Both the position numbers and the translations under genes were made by a program. From an uncultured Oscillibacter sp. (GTDB lineage Bacteria; Bacillota; Clostridia; Oscillospirales; Oscillospiraceae): a stretch of 64,000 nt of DNA. The stretch lies in the NCBI GenBank assembly GCA_945868085.1, contig CAMBKF010000002.1, forward strand, positions 1-64,000, read 5' to 3'. Shown in pieces: positions 33,537-41,437 of this stretch (the first letter of the stretch is position 1; each line of letters begins with the position of its first letter). The notes beneath the pieces were generated by a model. It worked only from the letters and a program-made list of their open reading frames with translations, was not told the origin of the DNA and did not search any database.

Positions 33537-34909
33537 GCATTACCGAAAAGATCTCCCATGCGGCGGAGCGCAAGGCCTTTGAAACGGTTCTGGACTCCAT
33601 GCTGAAGAAGGGTCAGACCCAGGATGTAGGCGAACTGGCCGAGCAGCTCATCGACATCATTCAGAAGATCCATAAGGGCACCTGGAGCGATGACTCCTTT
33701 GACGCCCTGCGTGCCATTGCAGAAAATCCGGAGGGCAAGTGGGCCCACTATGCCCAGCGGCTCATCCGGGAAAACGACCCCTATATTCTCAAGACCTTCC
33801 TGACCAATGCCGCCTACGAGGGCGGCTTCCGGGGCTATCAGACGGCCCAGGCCAACGCCGCCAAATACGACATCAACGTCCCCTGGCTCATCCTCATGGA
33901 CCCCACCTCCGCCTGCAATATGCACTGCACCGGCTGCTGGGCGGCGGAGTATGGCCATAAGCAGAGCCTGACCTTCGAGGAGATGGACCGTGTGCTCACC
34001 GAGGCCAAGGCCCTGGGCACCCACGCCTGCCTGTTCACCGGCGGCGAGCCGCTGCTGCGGAAGAAGGACATCATCCGTCTGTGCGAAAAGCACCGGGACA
34101 TGGCCTTCCACGCCTTTACCAACGGCACCCTCATTGACGAGGAGTTCTGTCAGGAGATGCTGCGGGTGGGCAACTTCTTCGTGTCCATCAGCATTGAGGG
34201 CTTTGAGGAGGCCAATGACGGCCGCCGGGGCCAGGGCCACTTCCAGAAGGCTCTGGACGCCATGGACCTGATGCACAGCCACCGTATCCCCTTCGGCGTG
34301 TCCATTTGCTACACCAGCCGGAACTACCAGGTAGTCACCAGCGACGAATTCCTGGATCTGCTCATCTCCAAGGACTGCGTGTTTGCCTGGTATTTCCACT
34401 ACATGCCCGTGGGGCTGAACGCTGACACATCCCTGCTCCTCACGCCGGACCAGCGCGCCTATATGAAGGACCGGGTCCGTCAGATCCGGGGCGTCACCGG
34501 CGGCAAGGAGCTCTACTGCATCGATTTCCAGAACGACGGCGAGTTTTCCGGCGGCTGCGTAGCCGGCGGGCGCATCTACTGCCATATCAACGCCGCCGGC
34601 GATGTGGAGCCCTGTGTGTTCATCCACTATTCCGGTGCCAATATCCGGGAAAAGAGCTTTCTGGAGTGCCTGCAGCAGCCCCTGTTCAAGCTCTACCGCC
34701 AGGGCCAGCCCTTCAATGATAACCTCCTGCGCCCCTGCCCCATGCTGGAAAATCCCGATCTGCTGCCCAAGATGGTGGCAGAGAGCGGCGCACACTCCAC
34801 CGACCTGGAGGCCCCGGAATCTGCCGAGCATCTGTGCGCAAAGTGCAAGGCCTATGCCGATTGCTGGAAGCCCGAGGCCGAAAAGCTCTGGGCGGAAAAT
34901 CACTCATAA
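33533..34909 (+). CDS. Radical SAM protein with C-terminal cysteine-rich (SPASM-like) region
   Basis: A 458-residue enzyme with the radical SAM cluster motif CNMHCTGC near 124-131 in DPTSACNMHCTGCW, followed by FTGGEPLLRKKD. About 100 helical residues precede the barrel. C-terminal cysteines (GGCVAGGR, EPCVF, CPM and CAKCKAYADC) suggest auxiliary iron-sulfur clusters, as in SPASM proteins that modify peptides or cofactors. No small peptide substrate gene is evident, apart possibly from the 29-codon frame upstream. It is translationally coupled to the VTT protein. Confidence 0.87.
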   Translation: MSITEKISHAAERKAFETVLDSMLKKGQTQDVGELAEQLIDIIQKIHKGTWSDDSFDALRAIAENPEGKWAHYAQRLIRENDPYILKTFLTNAAYEGGFRGYQTAQANAAKYDINVPWLILMDPTSACNMHCTGCWAAEYGHKQSLTFEEMDRVLTEAKALGTHACLFTGGEPLLRKKDIIRLCEKHRDMAFHAFTNGTLIDEEFCQEMLRVGNFFVSISIEGFEEANDGRRGQGHFQKALDAMDLMHSHRIPFGVSICYTSRNYQVVTSDEFLDLLISKDCVFAWYFHYMPVGLNADTSLLLTPDQRAYMKDRVRQIRGVTGGKELYCIDFQNDGEFSGGCVAGGRIYCHINAAGDVEPCVFIHYSGANIREKSFLECLQQPLFKLYRQGQPFNDNLLRPCPMLENPDLLPKMVAESGAHSTDLEAPESAEHLCAKCKAYADCWKPEAEKLWAENHS

Positions 34910-34928
34910 AATACCCTATATTTTTCAA

Positions 34929-34977
34929 AAGCGGTACGGCTCCCATCCATCGGATGGGAGCCGTACCGCTTTATTTT
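34929..34977. terminator. Terminator between radical SAM and Eis-like genes
   Basis: A 20-bp perfect stem (34929-34948/34952-34971) with a 3-nt loop, A-rich on the left and T-rich on the right, between convergent genes. Confidence 0.92.
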
Positions 34978-36262
34978 AATAATCCGAGTTCAGCCAGGGC
35001 CGCTGCTCACAATGTAGGAGCTGTCCCAGCTCCCGGGCCTTGGCTTCGTTATCCGCCTGCATGGCGCCCAGGCGCACCAGGGCCGCAAGCTCCGCCGACC
35101 CCATAAGCAGGGACGCCAGGTCCCCCTGCCGGCAGGTGACGGTGACGTCTGCGGCCGCCTCCGGCCCGGCCACCGTCCAGCGGCCGCCGCCGAAGGCAAT
35201 GCGCAGGCAGCAGTCGGTGCCTGCCATCTCGTCCCGGAAGCAAAACGCCGCCGTGAGCGTTCCCGCCGGGAAGGACCGGTAGCCGGTCTTTTCCACAAAG
35301 CGCGCTCCGTCCACCAGCTTGAACATGGTGCCCACTGCGGACACATTGGTCTGCAGGAAGCCAAAGTCGATGTAGTTCCGGCTCACGTCCTGGGGGTCGT
35401 CCAGCAGATGGTGGAAGTCCTCCTCCCCGGTGCGCAGGATCACCGTCTGGGCCAGGTCCTCCTGCATTCTCAGCGCCCCCAGCAGCGCCCGGAGCACCCC
35501 GCCGTCCTCGTACACCAGCTCCTCCACGCTCAGGCGGTTTTGGGTGTAGTTGGTGTCGCTTGCGCTTTGGAACCGGTAGGCGGCGTAGCCCCGGAGCTGT
35601 CCCTCCGGGCCGTAGTAGCCTATCCGGCGCACCTGGATGTCGTCCCGCAGGCTGCGAATCTCCTCGTCGAATTTTTCCACCATCCCGTGGTTCCGGGCCG
35701 CAAAGCGCCGCTGGCAGTCCATGGCCGCGTCAAAGTCCTCCGGCTGCAACAGCCGCAAGTGGGGCAGCGCCGCCGGGGCCGGCTTAGGCAGGACCCATGT
35801 GGGCAGGTGGTATTCGTAGATCTTTCCCGCAAAGCCATAGCCCATTCGGCGGTAAAAATCTATGCGAAACGGCAGCAGCAATGTCAGCAGCGCCCCGTTT
35901 TCCCGGGCGTAGTCCTCAAAATACCGCACCATGAAAAGGGCGGCCCCCTTCTTTTTGTGCAGCGGATGCACCTCCAGGGCCATGAGACCGCAGGCGGGCT
36001 GCATCTGCCCGAAGAAGTTCATGGAAAACAGGATCAGCTTCATGGTGGCGATGAGGGTCTCCCCCTCAAAAAGCCCCACGGTGCGGGTCTGGGTGTCCTC
36101 CCGCAGCTCGGTGCGGTGCTTTTCCCGGTAGTGGTCCCGGCAGGCCTGGTCCAGGTCCTTGTAGGCCGGGTAGGAGTTGAGATAGATGTCCAGATAGGCT
36201 TCCAGATCCGTCTCTGCCAGGGGACGGATGGTCCAGTTTCGGTGGGCGTCTGCGTGCATCAT
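34976..36262 (-). CDS. Eis-like GNAT family N-acetyltransferase
   Basis: The 428-residue protein has the Eis layout: an N-terminal GNAT domain (acetyl-CoA loop near VHPLHKKKGAALFMVRYF, residues 97-114), a second GNAT-like domain, and a sterol-carrier-like C-terminal domain ending PWLNSDY. Eis proteins acetylate amines of varied substrates, including aminoglycosides in some species; the real substrate here is unknown. AAAGGAG lies five bases before the first of two ATG codons. It is convergent with the radical SAM gene and 69 bp downstream of the flavodoxin gene on the same strand. Confidence 0.85.
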   Translation of the reverse strand: MMHADAHRNWTIRPLAETDLEAYLDIYLNSYPAYKDLDQACRDHYREKHRTELREDTQTRTVGLFEGETLIATMKLILFSMNFFGQMQPACGLMALEVHPLHKKKGAALFMVRYFEDYARENGALLTLLLPFRIDFYRRMGYGFAGKIYEYHLPTWVLPKPAPAALPHLRLLQPEDFDAAMDCQRRFAARNHGMVEKFDEEIRSLRDDIQVRRIGYYGPEGQLRGYAAYRFQSASDTNYTQNRLSVEELVYEDGGVLRALLGALRMQEDLAQTVILRTGEEDFHHLLDDPQDVSRNYIDFGFLQTNVSAVGTMFKLVDGARFVEKTGYRSFPAGTLTAAFCFRDEMAGTDCCLRIAFGGGRWTVAGPEAAADVTVTCRQGDLASLLMGSAELAALVRLGAMQADNEAKARELGQLLHCEQRPWLNSDY

Positions 36263-36331
36263 ACAGGCTCCTTTCGCGGTTTATTCTTCCTCATTATACC
36301 GCTATCAAGCCGTTTTCGCAACAGGGAACCC

Positions 36332-36904
36332 TTATCCGATGCCCGCCTCCGCCGCCCAGGCCCGGACATCGGCCACGGTGGCATTGGTATCAAACCGGAT
36401 GCCGGGGCGGAATTCAGCATCGGGCAGCAGCGCCCGTAGGTTTTCCTGGCTGTCCTCCACGCCGCTGCTGCCGGAGGTGCAGAACACAGCCACCTTTTTG
36501 CCGGTAAAATCATAACTCTCCACAAAGGTGCTGATGATCCGGGGCGCGTCGCCGCCCCAGATGGGGTAGCCGATAACAATAGTGTCGTACTGCTCCCAGT
36601 TGTCCACCCGGTTTTTGATGGCCGGGCGGCTGGCGGGGTCCGCCTGCTCCCGGGTCACCCGGGCATCCGCCCCGTGGCCCAGGTCTGCGTCGGTGTAGGG
36701 CTCCTCCGCTGTAATGCGGAACAGGTCCGCGTGGAGCACCGTGGCGGCGGTCTCCGCCACGGCCTTGGTGTTCCCCGTGGCGGAGAAGTAGGCCACCAGG
36801 ATATGGCGCTCCCCCACATCTCCCCGCCCGATATTGCTGGCCGCCAGTACCACCGCCAGGATCGCTGCCGCCGCCAGCACCGGGATGATAATTTTTCGTT
36901 TCAT
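36332..36904 (-). CDS. Membrane-anchored flavodoxin
   Basis: A 190-residue protein with an N-terminal hydrophobic anchor (about 5-22). The flavodoxin domain follows, with the FMN phosphate loop FSATGNTKAVAE near 40-51 and the ring-binding segments IGYPIWGGDAPRI and FCTSGSSGVEDS. It probably works in electron transfer at the membrane, or in quinone or aromatic reduction. The start at 36904 has GGAGG seven bases upstream; an upstream in-frame extension runs across the divergent promoter region. Divergent from a MarR regulator. Confidence 0.87.
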   Translation of the reverse strand: MKRKIIIPVLAAAAILAVVLAASNIGRGDVGERHILVAYFSATGNTKAVAETAATVLHADLFRITAEEPYTDADLGHGADARVTREQADPASRPAIKNRVDNWEQYDTIVIGYPIWGGDAPRIISTFVESYDFTGKKVAVFCTSGSSGVEDSQENLRALLPDAEFRPGIRFDTNATVADVRAWAAEAGIG

Positions 36905-36970
36905 ACTGTTTCCTCCGTCCTGCTTTTGCCCCATAGGATTTGTAGTATTCCGCATTTGATACGCTGGAAA

Positions 36971-37025
36971 ATTATATAGCACGCGTGCTTTTTTATTTGA
37001 CAAATATCCTATTATGTACTATACT
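36971..37025. promoter_or_regulatory. Divergent promoters with palindromic operator
   Basis: Rightward: TTGACA (36997-37002), 17 bp, TATACT (37020-37025), a consensus promoter for the MarR gene. Leftward: TATAAT complement at 36971-36976 for the flavodoxin gene. Between them lies the perfect 12-bp palindrome AGCACGCGTGCT (36978-36989), a good candidate operator for the MarR protein. Confidence 0.75.
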
Positions 37026-37061
37026 GGCCGTTGTACGATTTCGGACATAGAGAGGTGTGCC

Positions 37062-37499
37062 ATGAAAAAAGCATACACCGGTGAAATTCGGCGGATCAAT
37101 TTTCTCACCAGTGAGATAGATTCGCTGTACCACCTGGCCGATCTGCGCCTGGGTATATCCGACAGCGTATCCCTGGTGCTGTACGCGCTCTATGACGCGG
37201 GCGGCCAGTGTCCCCTGGGAGATATTTACAAAAATTCCGGCATCAGCAAGCAGACGATCAACTCCGCCATCCGGGGCCTGGAAAGGGAGGGCCTGCTCTA
37301 CCTGGCGCAATACCATGGCCGGGCAAAGAAAGCGGTTCTGACGGACAAGGGAACGCAGTTTGCCCAGCAGACCGCCGCCCGGCTCCGGCAGGCAGAGGAG
37401 GATGCCTTTGCCTCCTGGACAGAGGAGGAGATCCGCACCCACATCCGGCTGCTGGAAAAATACACCGAATGTTTTCGCCGGGAAATTGAAAAACTATAA
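37062..37499 (+). CDS. MarR family transcriptional regulator
   Basis: A 145-residue winged-helix protein. The recognition region is GDIYKNSGISKQTINSAIRGLEREGLLYL near 50-78 (in two stretches), followed by the beta wing and the dimerisation helices. AGAGGTG precedes the ATG. It is divergent from the flavodoxin gene, with a 12-bp palindrome between, and is followed 42 bp later by a MATE pump, so it probably represses itself and one or both neighbours in response to a small molecule. Confidence 0.9.
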   Translation: MKKAYTGEIRRINFLTSEIDSLYHLADLRLGISDSVSLVLYALYDAGGQCPLGDIYKNSGISKQTINSAIRGLEREGLLYLAQYHGRAKKAVLTDKGTQFAQQTAARLRQAEEDAFASWTEEEIRTHIRLLEKYTECFRREIEKL

Positions 37500-37541
37500 T
37501 TTGGCGGTCGGGGTTCCAGCCCGGCCGATTGGGGAGAACGT

Positions 37542-38882
37542 ATGAAAGACAAAATTCAGTTATCGGACCATTTTACCTACGGGCGGCTGATCCGCTTTAC
37601 CCTGCCGTCCATCGGCATGATGATCTTTACCTCCATCTACGGGGTGGTGGACGGGTTCTTCGTGTCCAACTTTGCGGGCAAGACCCCCTTTGCCGCCGTG
37701 AATCTCATCATGCCGTTTCTCATGATCCTGTCCACGGTGGGGCTCATGTTCGGCACCGGCGGCTCGGCCATTGTGGCCAAGGCCTTTGGTGAGGGGGACA
37801 GGGGCCGGGCCAACCGGTGCTTTTCACTGTTCGTATATGTGGCGGCGGCGGTGGGCGTGGTACTGGCGGTGCTGGGCATCGCCTTCGCCCGGCCCGTGGC
37901 GGAGCTTTTGGGCGGCGAAGGCGCTCTTCTGGATAACGCCGTGCTATACGCCCGAATCATCTTGCTGGCGCTGCCGTTCAACGTGCTGCAGATGCTGTTT
38001 CAGGCCTTCTGCACCACCGCGGAAAAGCCCCGGCTGGGCCTTTGGGTCACGGTGGCCTCGGGCGTCACCAACATGGTGCTGGACGCGGTGCTGGTGATCA
38101 CGCTGCCCCAGGAATATAAGCTGGCCGGCGCGGCGATAGCCACGGCGCTGAGCCAGGTGGTGGGCGGCGGCGTGCCGCTTATTTACTTCGGCCGGAAGAA
38201 CAGCAGCCTGCTGCGCCTGGGCAGGTGCCGCCTGGACGGCAAGGCTATCTTCAAGGCCTGCACCAACGGCTCCTCGGAGTTTATGAGCAACATCGCCATG
38301 AGCCTGGTGAGTATGCTCTATAACCTGCAGCTGCTGCATTTTGCCGGAGAGGACGGCGTGGCGGCCTACGGGGTGATGATGTATGTGAGCATGATCTTCT
38401 CCGCCGCGTTTATCGGCTACTCCATCGGCGCGGCACCTATCGTATCCTACCACTTCGGCGCCCAGAACCATGGAGAGCTGCAGAGCCTGCTGCGCAAAAG
38501 CCTGAAAATGATCGGCCTGTTCGGCGTGGCCATGGTGCTTGCATCTCAGGCACTGGCTCTGCCGCTGTCGAAGCTCTTTGTGGGATACGACGTGGACTTG
38601 ATGCACATGACCGCCTCGGGCTTCCGCATTTTCGGGTTGTCGTTCCTGTTCATGGGCTACGCCATTTACGCCTCGGGCTTTTTCACCGCCCTCAGCGACG
38701 GGCTTACCTCCGCCCTCATCGCCTTTTTGCGGACGCTGGTATTCCAGGTGGCCGCCGTGCTGATCCTGCCCCGGATCTGGGAGGTGACGGGTATATGGCT
38801 GTCCATTGTGGTGGCCGAATTTATGGCTGTGGTGCTCTCGGCCATCTTCCTGCTGCTGAAGCGGAAAAAATACCATTACTGA
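37542..38882 (+). CDS. MATE family efflux transporter
   Basis: A 446-residue, about 12-helix protein opening DHFTYGRLIRFTLPSIGMMIFTSIYGVVDGFFVSNFAG, in the DinF/NorM-like part of the MATE family, with two homologous halves (second begins near residue 225). Exports cationic compounds using Na+ or H+. GGGGAG precedes the start. Probably under control of the MarR protein encoded just upstream. Confidence 0.92.
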   Translation: MKDKIQLSDHFTYGRLIRFTLPSIGMMIFTSIYGVVDGFFVSNFAGKTPFAAVNLIMPFLMILSTVGLMFGTGGSAIVAKAFGEGDRGRANRCFSLFVYVAAAVGVVLAVLGIAFARPVAELLGGEGALLDNAVLYARIILLALPFNVLQMLFQAFCTTAEKPRLGLWVTVASGVTNMVLDAVLVITLPQEYKLAGAAIATALSQVVGGGVPLIYFGRKNSSLLRLGRCRLDGKAIFKACTNGSSEFMSNIAMSLVSMLYNLQLLHFAGEDGVAAYGVMMYVSMIFSAAFIGYSIGAAPIVSYHFGAQNHGELQSLLRKSLKMIGLFGVAMVLASQALALPLSKLFVGYDVDLMHMTASGFRIFGLSFLFMGYAIYASGFFTALSDGLTSALIAFLRTLVFQVAAVLILPRIWEVTGIWLSIVVAEFMAVVLSAIFLLLKRKKYHY

Positions 38883-38888
38883 AGCCGA

Positions 38889-38930
38889 AAGGGCTCACCG
38901 CCTGCCACTGGCAGGCGGTGAGCCCTTTTA
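38889..38930. terminator. Terminator of the MATE gene
   Basis: A 16-bp perfect stem (38891-38906/38910-38925) with a 3-nt loop, followed by TTTTA. It lies between convergent reading frames. Confidence 0.92.
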
Positions 38931-38969
38931 TTGTGAGGGGGCAGCGGGAGAAAATACTTCTTTGCGGCG

Positions 38970-39251
38970 TTATCCGGCGGGCTCTGTTTGGGGGGCGGGG
39001 GCTGCGTTTGCCTCCGGCTGCGCCGGGGACTGGCGGCCGGCGTGGTCAATGGTATAGTTCTCGGTATAGATCAGGCTGCCGATGGGCACCACGGTGTAGC
39101 CGTTTTGCTGCATGTACTCCAGAATGGAGGGCAGGGCCTCCGGCGTGTGGAGGGCGGCGTTGTGAAAGAGCACAATGCTCCCCGGCTGCAGATGCTCCGT
39201 CACCCGCTTGAAGATGGTATTGGCGTCGTAATCCTTCCAGTCCAGACTATC
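38970..39251 (-). pseudogene. 3' part of an interrupted PdaB-like polysaccharide deacetylase gene
   Basis: Reading on the minus strand from 39251, the frame encodes DSLDWKDYDANTIFKRV and onwards through the final catalytic motif IVLFHNAALHTPEALPS, ending at a stop at 38970: 93 residues, including the fifth NodB-domain motif and a Pro/Ala-rich tail. It has no start codon of its own. It continues exactly where the N-terminal part at 54848-55396 leaves off (WDV then DSLDW), 15.6 kb away. The split lies in NodB motif 4. If the intervening element is excised the gene is restored. Confidence 0.88.
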
Positions 39252-39275
39252 CCTGTCGGCAAGGACTTGAAGGCC
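39228..39275. other. Left element junction (att site)
   Basis: Outside half: CCAGTCCAGACTA at 39237-39249. Shared core: TCC at 39250-39252, with TC as the likely exchanged dinucleotide. Inside half: CCTGTCGGCAAGGACTTG from 39252. The outside arm CCAGT and the ACTGG arm at 54856-54860 are each exactly 8 bases from the TC core. Confidence 0.75.
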
Positions 39276-39335
39276 GCCTGAGAGGCGGCATTTCCGCCGG
39301 GGACGGCGCATACCATGGGGTGAGGTGAGAGCACT

Positions 39336-39467
39336 ATGGAGATCAGGAACATTCATCCCGATTATCCGTCGCCCCGGGAGCGGCAGGAGCGGCTGGAGGA
39401 GGCATACCGCCGGTGCCTGGAGGCGCTGGCGGCGCTGAAAGCCGGGGAAGAGGAGAACGGCGCATGA
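39336..39467 (+). CDS. 43-residue protein coupled to the serine recombinase
   Basis: AGGTGAG precedes ATG 39336; the frame begins MEIRNIHPDYPSPRERQERL, continues as a charged helix (LEEAYRRCLEALAALKAGEEENGA in two stretches) and ends with TGA overlapping the recombinase ATG (ATGA). It is the first gene inside the element. Its size, charge, helix content and coupling suit an accessory factor of the recombinase, perhaps a directionality factor, but I know no direct homologue. Confidence 0.55.
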   Translation: MEIRNIHPDYPSPRERQERLEEAYRRCLEALAALKAGEEENGA

Positions 39468-40930
39468 GCCGGCGGGACGCCGTATATGCCCGGCAGTCCG
39501 TGGAGAAAAAAGACAGCCTGTCCATTTCCGGGCAGGTGGATCTGTGCCGGCGGATGGCGGGGGAGAAGGAGCTGGCCGTTTACCGGGACGCGGGCTACTC
39601 CGGAAAAAACACGGACCGCCCGGCCTTCCGGCAGCTGATGCGGGACGTGAAGGCCGGGCGGATCGCCACGCTCTATGTGTATCGGCTGGACCGGTTTTCC
39701 CGGTCGGTGGCGGATTTCGGGCAGCTGTGGCAGGTGCTGCAGGCAAACCGGGTGGAGTTTGTATCGGTCAGCGAGAATTTCGACACCTCCACTCCCATGG
39801 GCCGGGCCATGCTGCACATTATCATGGTGTTTGCCCAGCTGGAGCGGGAGACCACTGCCCAGCGGGTGCGGGACAACTACTACCGCCGGGCGGCCCTGGG
39901 AGCGTGGCCCGGGGGACCGGCCCCCTTCGGATTCGACAACGGCCGGGCGGCCGGACGGGACGGGCGATGGGCGCCGGCGCTGGTGCCCAACGGGCACGGG
40001 GAGCTGGTGCGGCGGATCTTTGCGGAATACGCCGGGGAGGGGACATCCCTGTCGGGACTGGCCAAAGAGCTGAGCCGGGAGGGTATCCCCGGGCCCAAGC
40101 GGGCGGTGTGGGACAGCGTGACTCTGTCCCGGCTGCTGCACAACCCGGCCTATGTGAAGGCGGACGAGCAGGTGCGGCTGTATTATCTGGGGCAGGGCGT
40201 CACCGTGTCTGACCCGGCAGAGTATTTTGACGGGCAGCACGGCCTGCTGCTGGTGGGCAGGCGGGAGGCGGACAGCCGCAGGCGCACCGGGGAGGGGAGC
40301 CAGGTCCTGTCGGTGCTGAACAGCCCGGGACTGGTGGAGGCGGAGCTGTTTCTCCGGTGCCAGGAAAAGCTGCGGAAAAACCGGCAGCTGGGCCGCAGCG
40401 GCCAAGGAAAGCACACCTGGCTATCGGGCCTGCTGAAATGCGCGGAGTGCGGGTACAGCGTTTCCGTGACGGAAAACGGAGGAAAACGATACCTGCACTG
40501 CAGCGGGCGCTATAATCTGGCCCACTGCCGCTCAGCCATACGGGTGGACCTGGGGGAGCTGGAGGAGCGCGTGCAGGGGGAGATGGAAAAGCTGCTTGGC
40601 AGCTGCCCAAAGCCCCGGGCGGAGGAAGGCGACGAAAGCCGATATGCCGCGTCTATGGCGGAGCTGGACCGGCAGGCGGAGCGGCTGACGGATGCCTTTG
40701 CCCGGAGTGAGTCGATGCCCGCCGCCTATCTGCGCAGAGCCCTGGAGAAGATCGGACGGGAGCGGCAGGCATTGCGGCAGGAATGGGACCGGGGGGAACG
40801 CCGGGAGGAGCGGCCCCGGGAGATCCGATTGGGCGACCTGCCCTTTGACGGGAAGAAGGCTGTGGCCGCGCAGCTCATCGGCTGCATCCGGCTGGCGGGG
40901 GACGCAGCGGAGATCCGGTGGACGGTGTGA
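39464..40930 (+). CDS. Large serine recombinase
   Basis: A 488-residue site-specific recombinase. The N-terminal catalytic domain has the serine in YARQSVEKKDSLSISGQ (Ser10 of ARQS), the DAGYSGKNTDRPAF segment and LYVYRLDRFSRS near 67-78. The PF07508 recombinase domain follows (NYYRRAALGAWPGGPAPFGF onwards), then a zinc ribbon LLKCAECGYSVSV with HCSGRYNLAHC near 320-355, and a C-terminal coiled coil. This is the TndX/SpoIVCA-type architecture that integrates and excises elements at short att sites. GAGGAGA precedes the ATG. It faces into the element from the left junction. Confidence 0.95.
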   Translation: MSRRDAVYARQSVEKKDSLSISGQVDLCRRMAGEKELAVYRDAGYSGKNTDRPAFRQLMRDVKAGRIATLYVYRLDRFSRSVADFGQLWQVLQANRVEFVSVSENFDTSTPMGRAMLHIIMVFAQLERETTAQRVRDNYYRRAALGAWPGGPAPFGFDNGRAAGRDGRWAPALVPNGHGELVRRIFAEYAGEGTSLSGLAKELSREGIPGPKRAVWDSVTLSRLLHNPAYVKADEQVRLYYLGQGVTVSDPAEYFDGQHGLLLVGRREADSRRRTGEGSQVLSVLNSPGLVEAELFLRCQEKLRKNRQLGRSGQGKHTWLSGLLKCAECGYSVSVTENGGKRYLHCSGRYNLAHCRSAIRVDLGELEERVQGEMEKLLGSCPKPRAEEGDESRYAASMAELDRQAERLTDAFARSESMPAAYLRRALEKIGRERQALRQEWDRGERREERPREIRLGDLPFDGKKAVAAQLIGCIRLAGDAAEIRWTV

Positions 40931-40975
40931 GGGGGAAACGTACATTTCTATTTTGCTATGGTTTTGCGAAGCAAA

Positions 40976-41010
40976 AAAGATCCCGGGCGGCTGGCTCGGG
41001 ATCTTTCTTT
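40976..41010 (+). terminator. Terminator of the recombinase gene
   Basis: The 10-bp stem AAAGATCCCG/CGGGATCTTT is followed by CTTT. A second hairpin TTTTGC/GCAAAA lies just before it. Confidence 0.8.
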
Positions 41011-41056
41011 GAGGAGTATCCTCAGTATGGAAAAGAAATAGGGAATGGTGAGTTTA

Positions 41057-41311
41057 TCAGAGCTGCAGGCGGTCTTCCTTGCTCCAGGTGGGCAGGTCCA
41101 GGTGGGGATAGCGGCGGCGGAGCTCATCCATCTCGCCGTCGGCGTCGCCCAGAACGGCGATGCGATTGATAGCCGTCAGGTCTGCCTGGGGCATGGGCTC
41201 GGCGCTGTCCTTGCCGCACACGGGGCAATGGTACAGACCAGCAGCCTCGTTGTATACCACTTCGCTGCTGCCGCACACGGCGCAGCGGTTCATCTTAGAA
41301 ATCAATGCCAT
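41057..41311 (-). CDS. Small zinc-ribbon protein
   Basis: An 84-residue protein with two C-x-x-C knuckles, MNRCAVCGSSEVVYN and YHCPVCGKD (cysteines near 10, 13, 29 and 32), typical of rubredoxin-like zinc ribbons, then an acidic, helical C-terminus. Function unknown. GGAGG lies nine bases before the first ATG. A promoter of its own (TTCACA, 17 bp, TATGAT on the minus strand, 41344-41372) lies in the gap to the LysR gene. Confidence 0.75.
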   Translation of the reverse strand: MALISKMNRCAVCGSSEVVYNEAAGLYHCPVCGKDSAEPMPQADLTAINRIAVLGDADGEMDELRRRYPHLDLPTWSKEDRLQL

Positions 41312-41343
41312 AATTTTTGTCCTCCAATCTTTAAGCTGGATTT

Positions 41344-41416
41344 ATCATAGCACAGAAAATTATATTTGTGAAGCGCATGTTTGTTCTTGAAATCATGAGG
41401 AGTTGTATGGTATAAT
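41344..41416. promoter_or_regulatory. Divergent promoters between the zinc-ribbon and LysR genes
   Basis: Leftward: TTCACA/17/TATGAT (complement at 41344-41372). Rightward: TTGAAA (41387-41392), 18 bp, TATAAT (41411-41416). The LysR protein probably binds in this region. Confidence 0.7.
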
Positions 41417-41437
41417 GAGGGGGATGGGAGGTGCCTT

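Noticed and set aside
39252..39746. Upstream extension of the deacetylase 3' frame into the element
   Set aside because: The frame stays open by chance on the strand opposite the small ORF and recombinase genes. Deacetylase similarity stops exactly at the att core.
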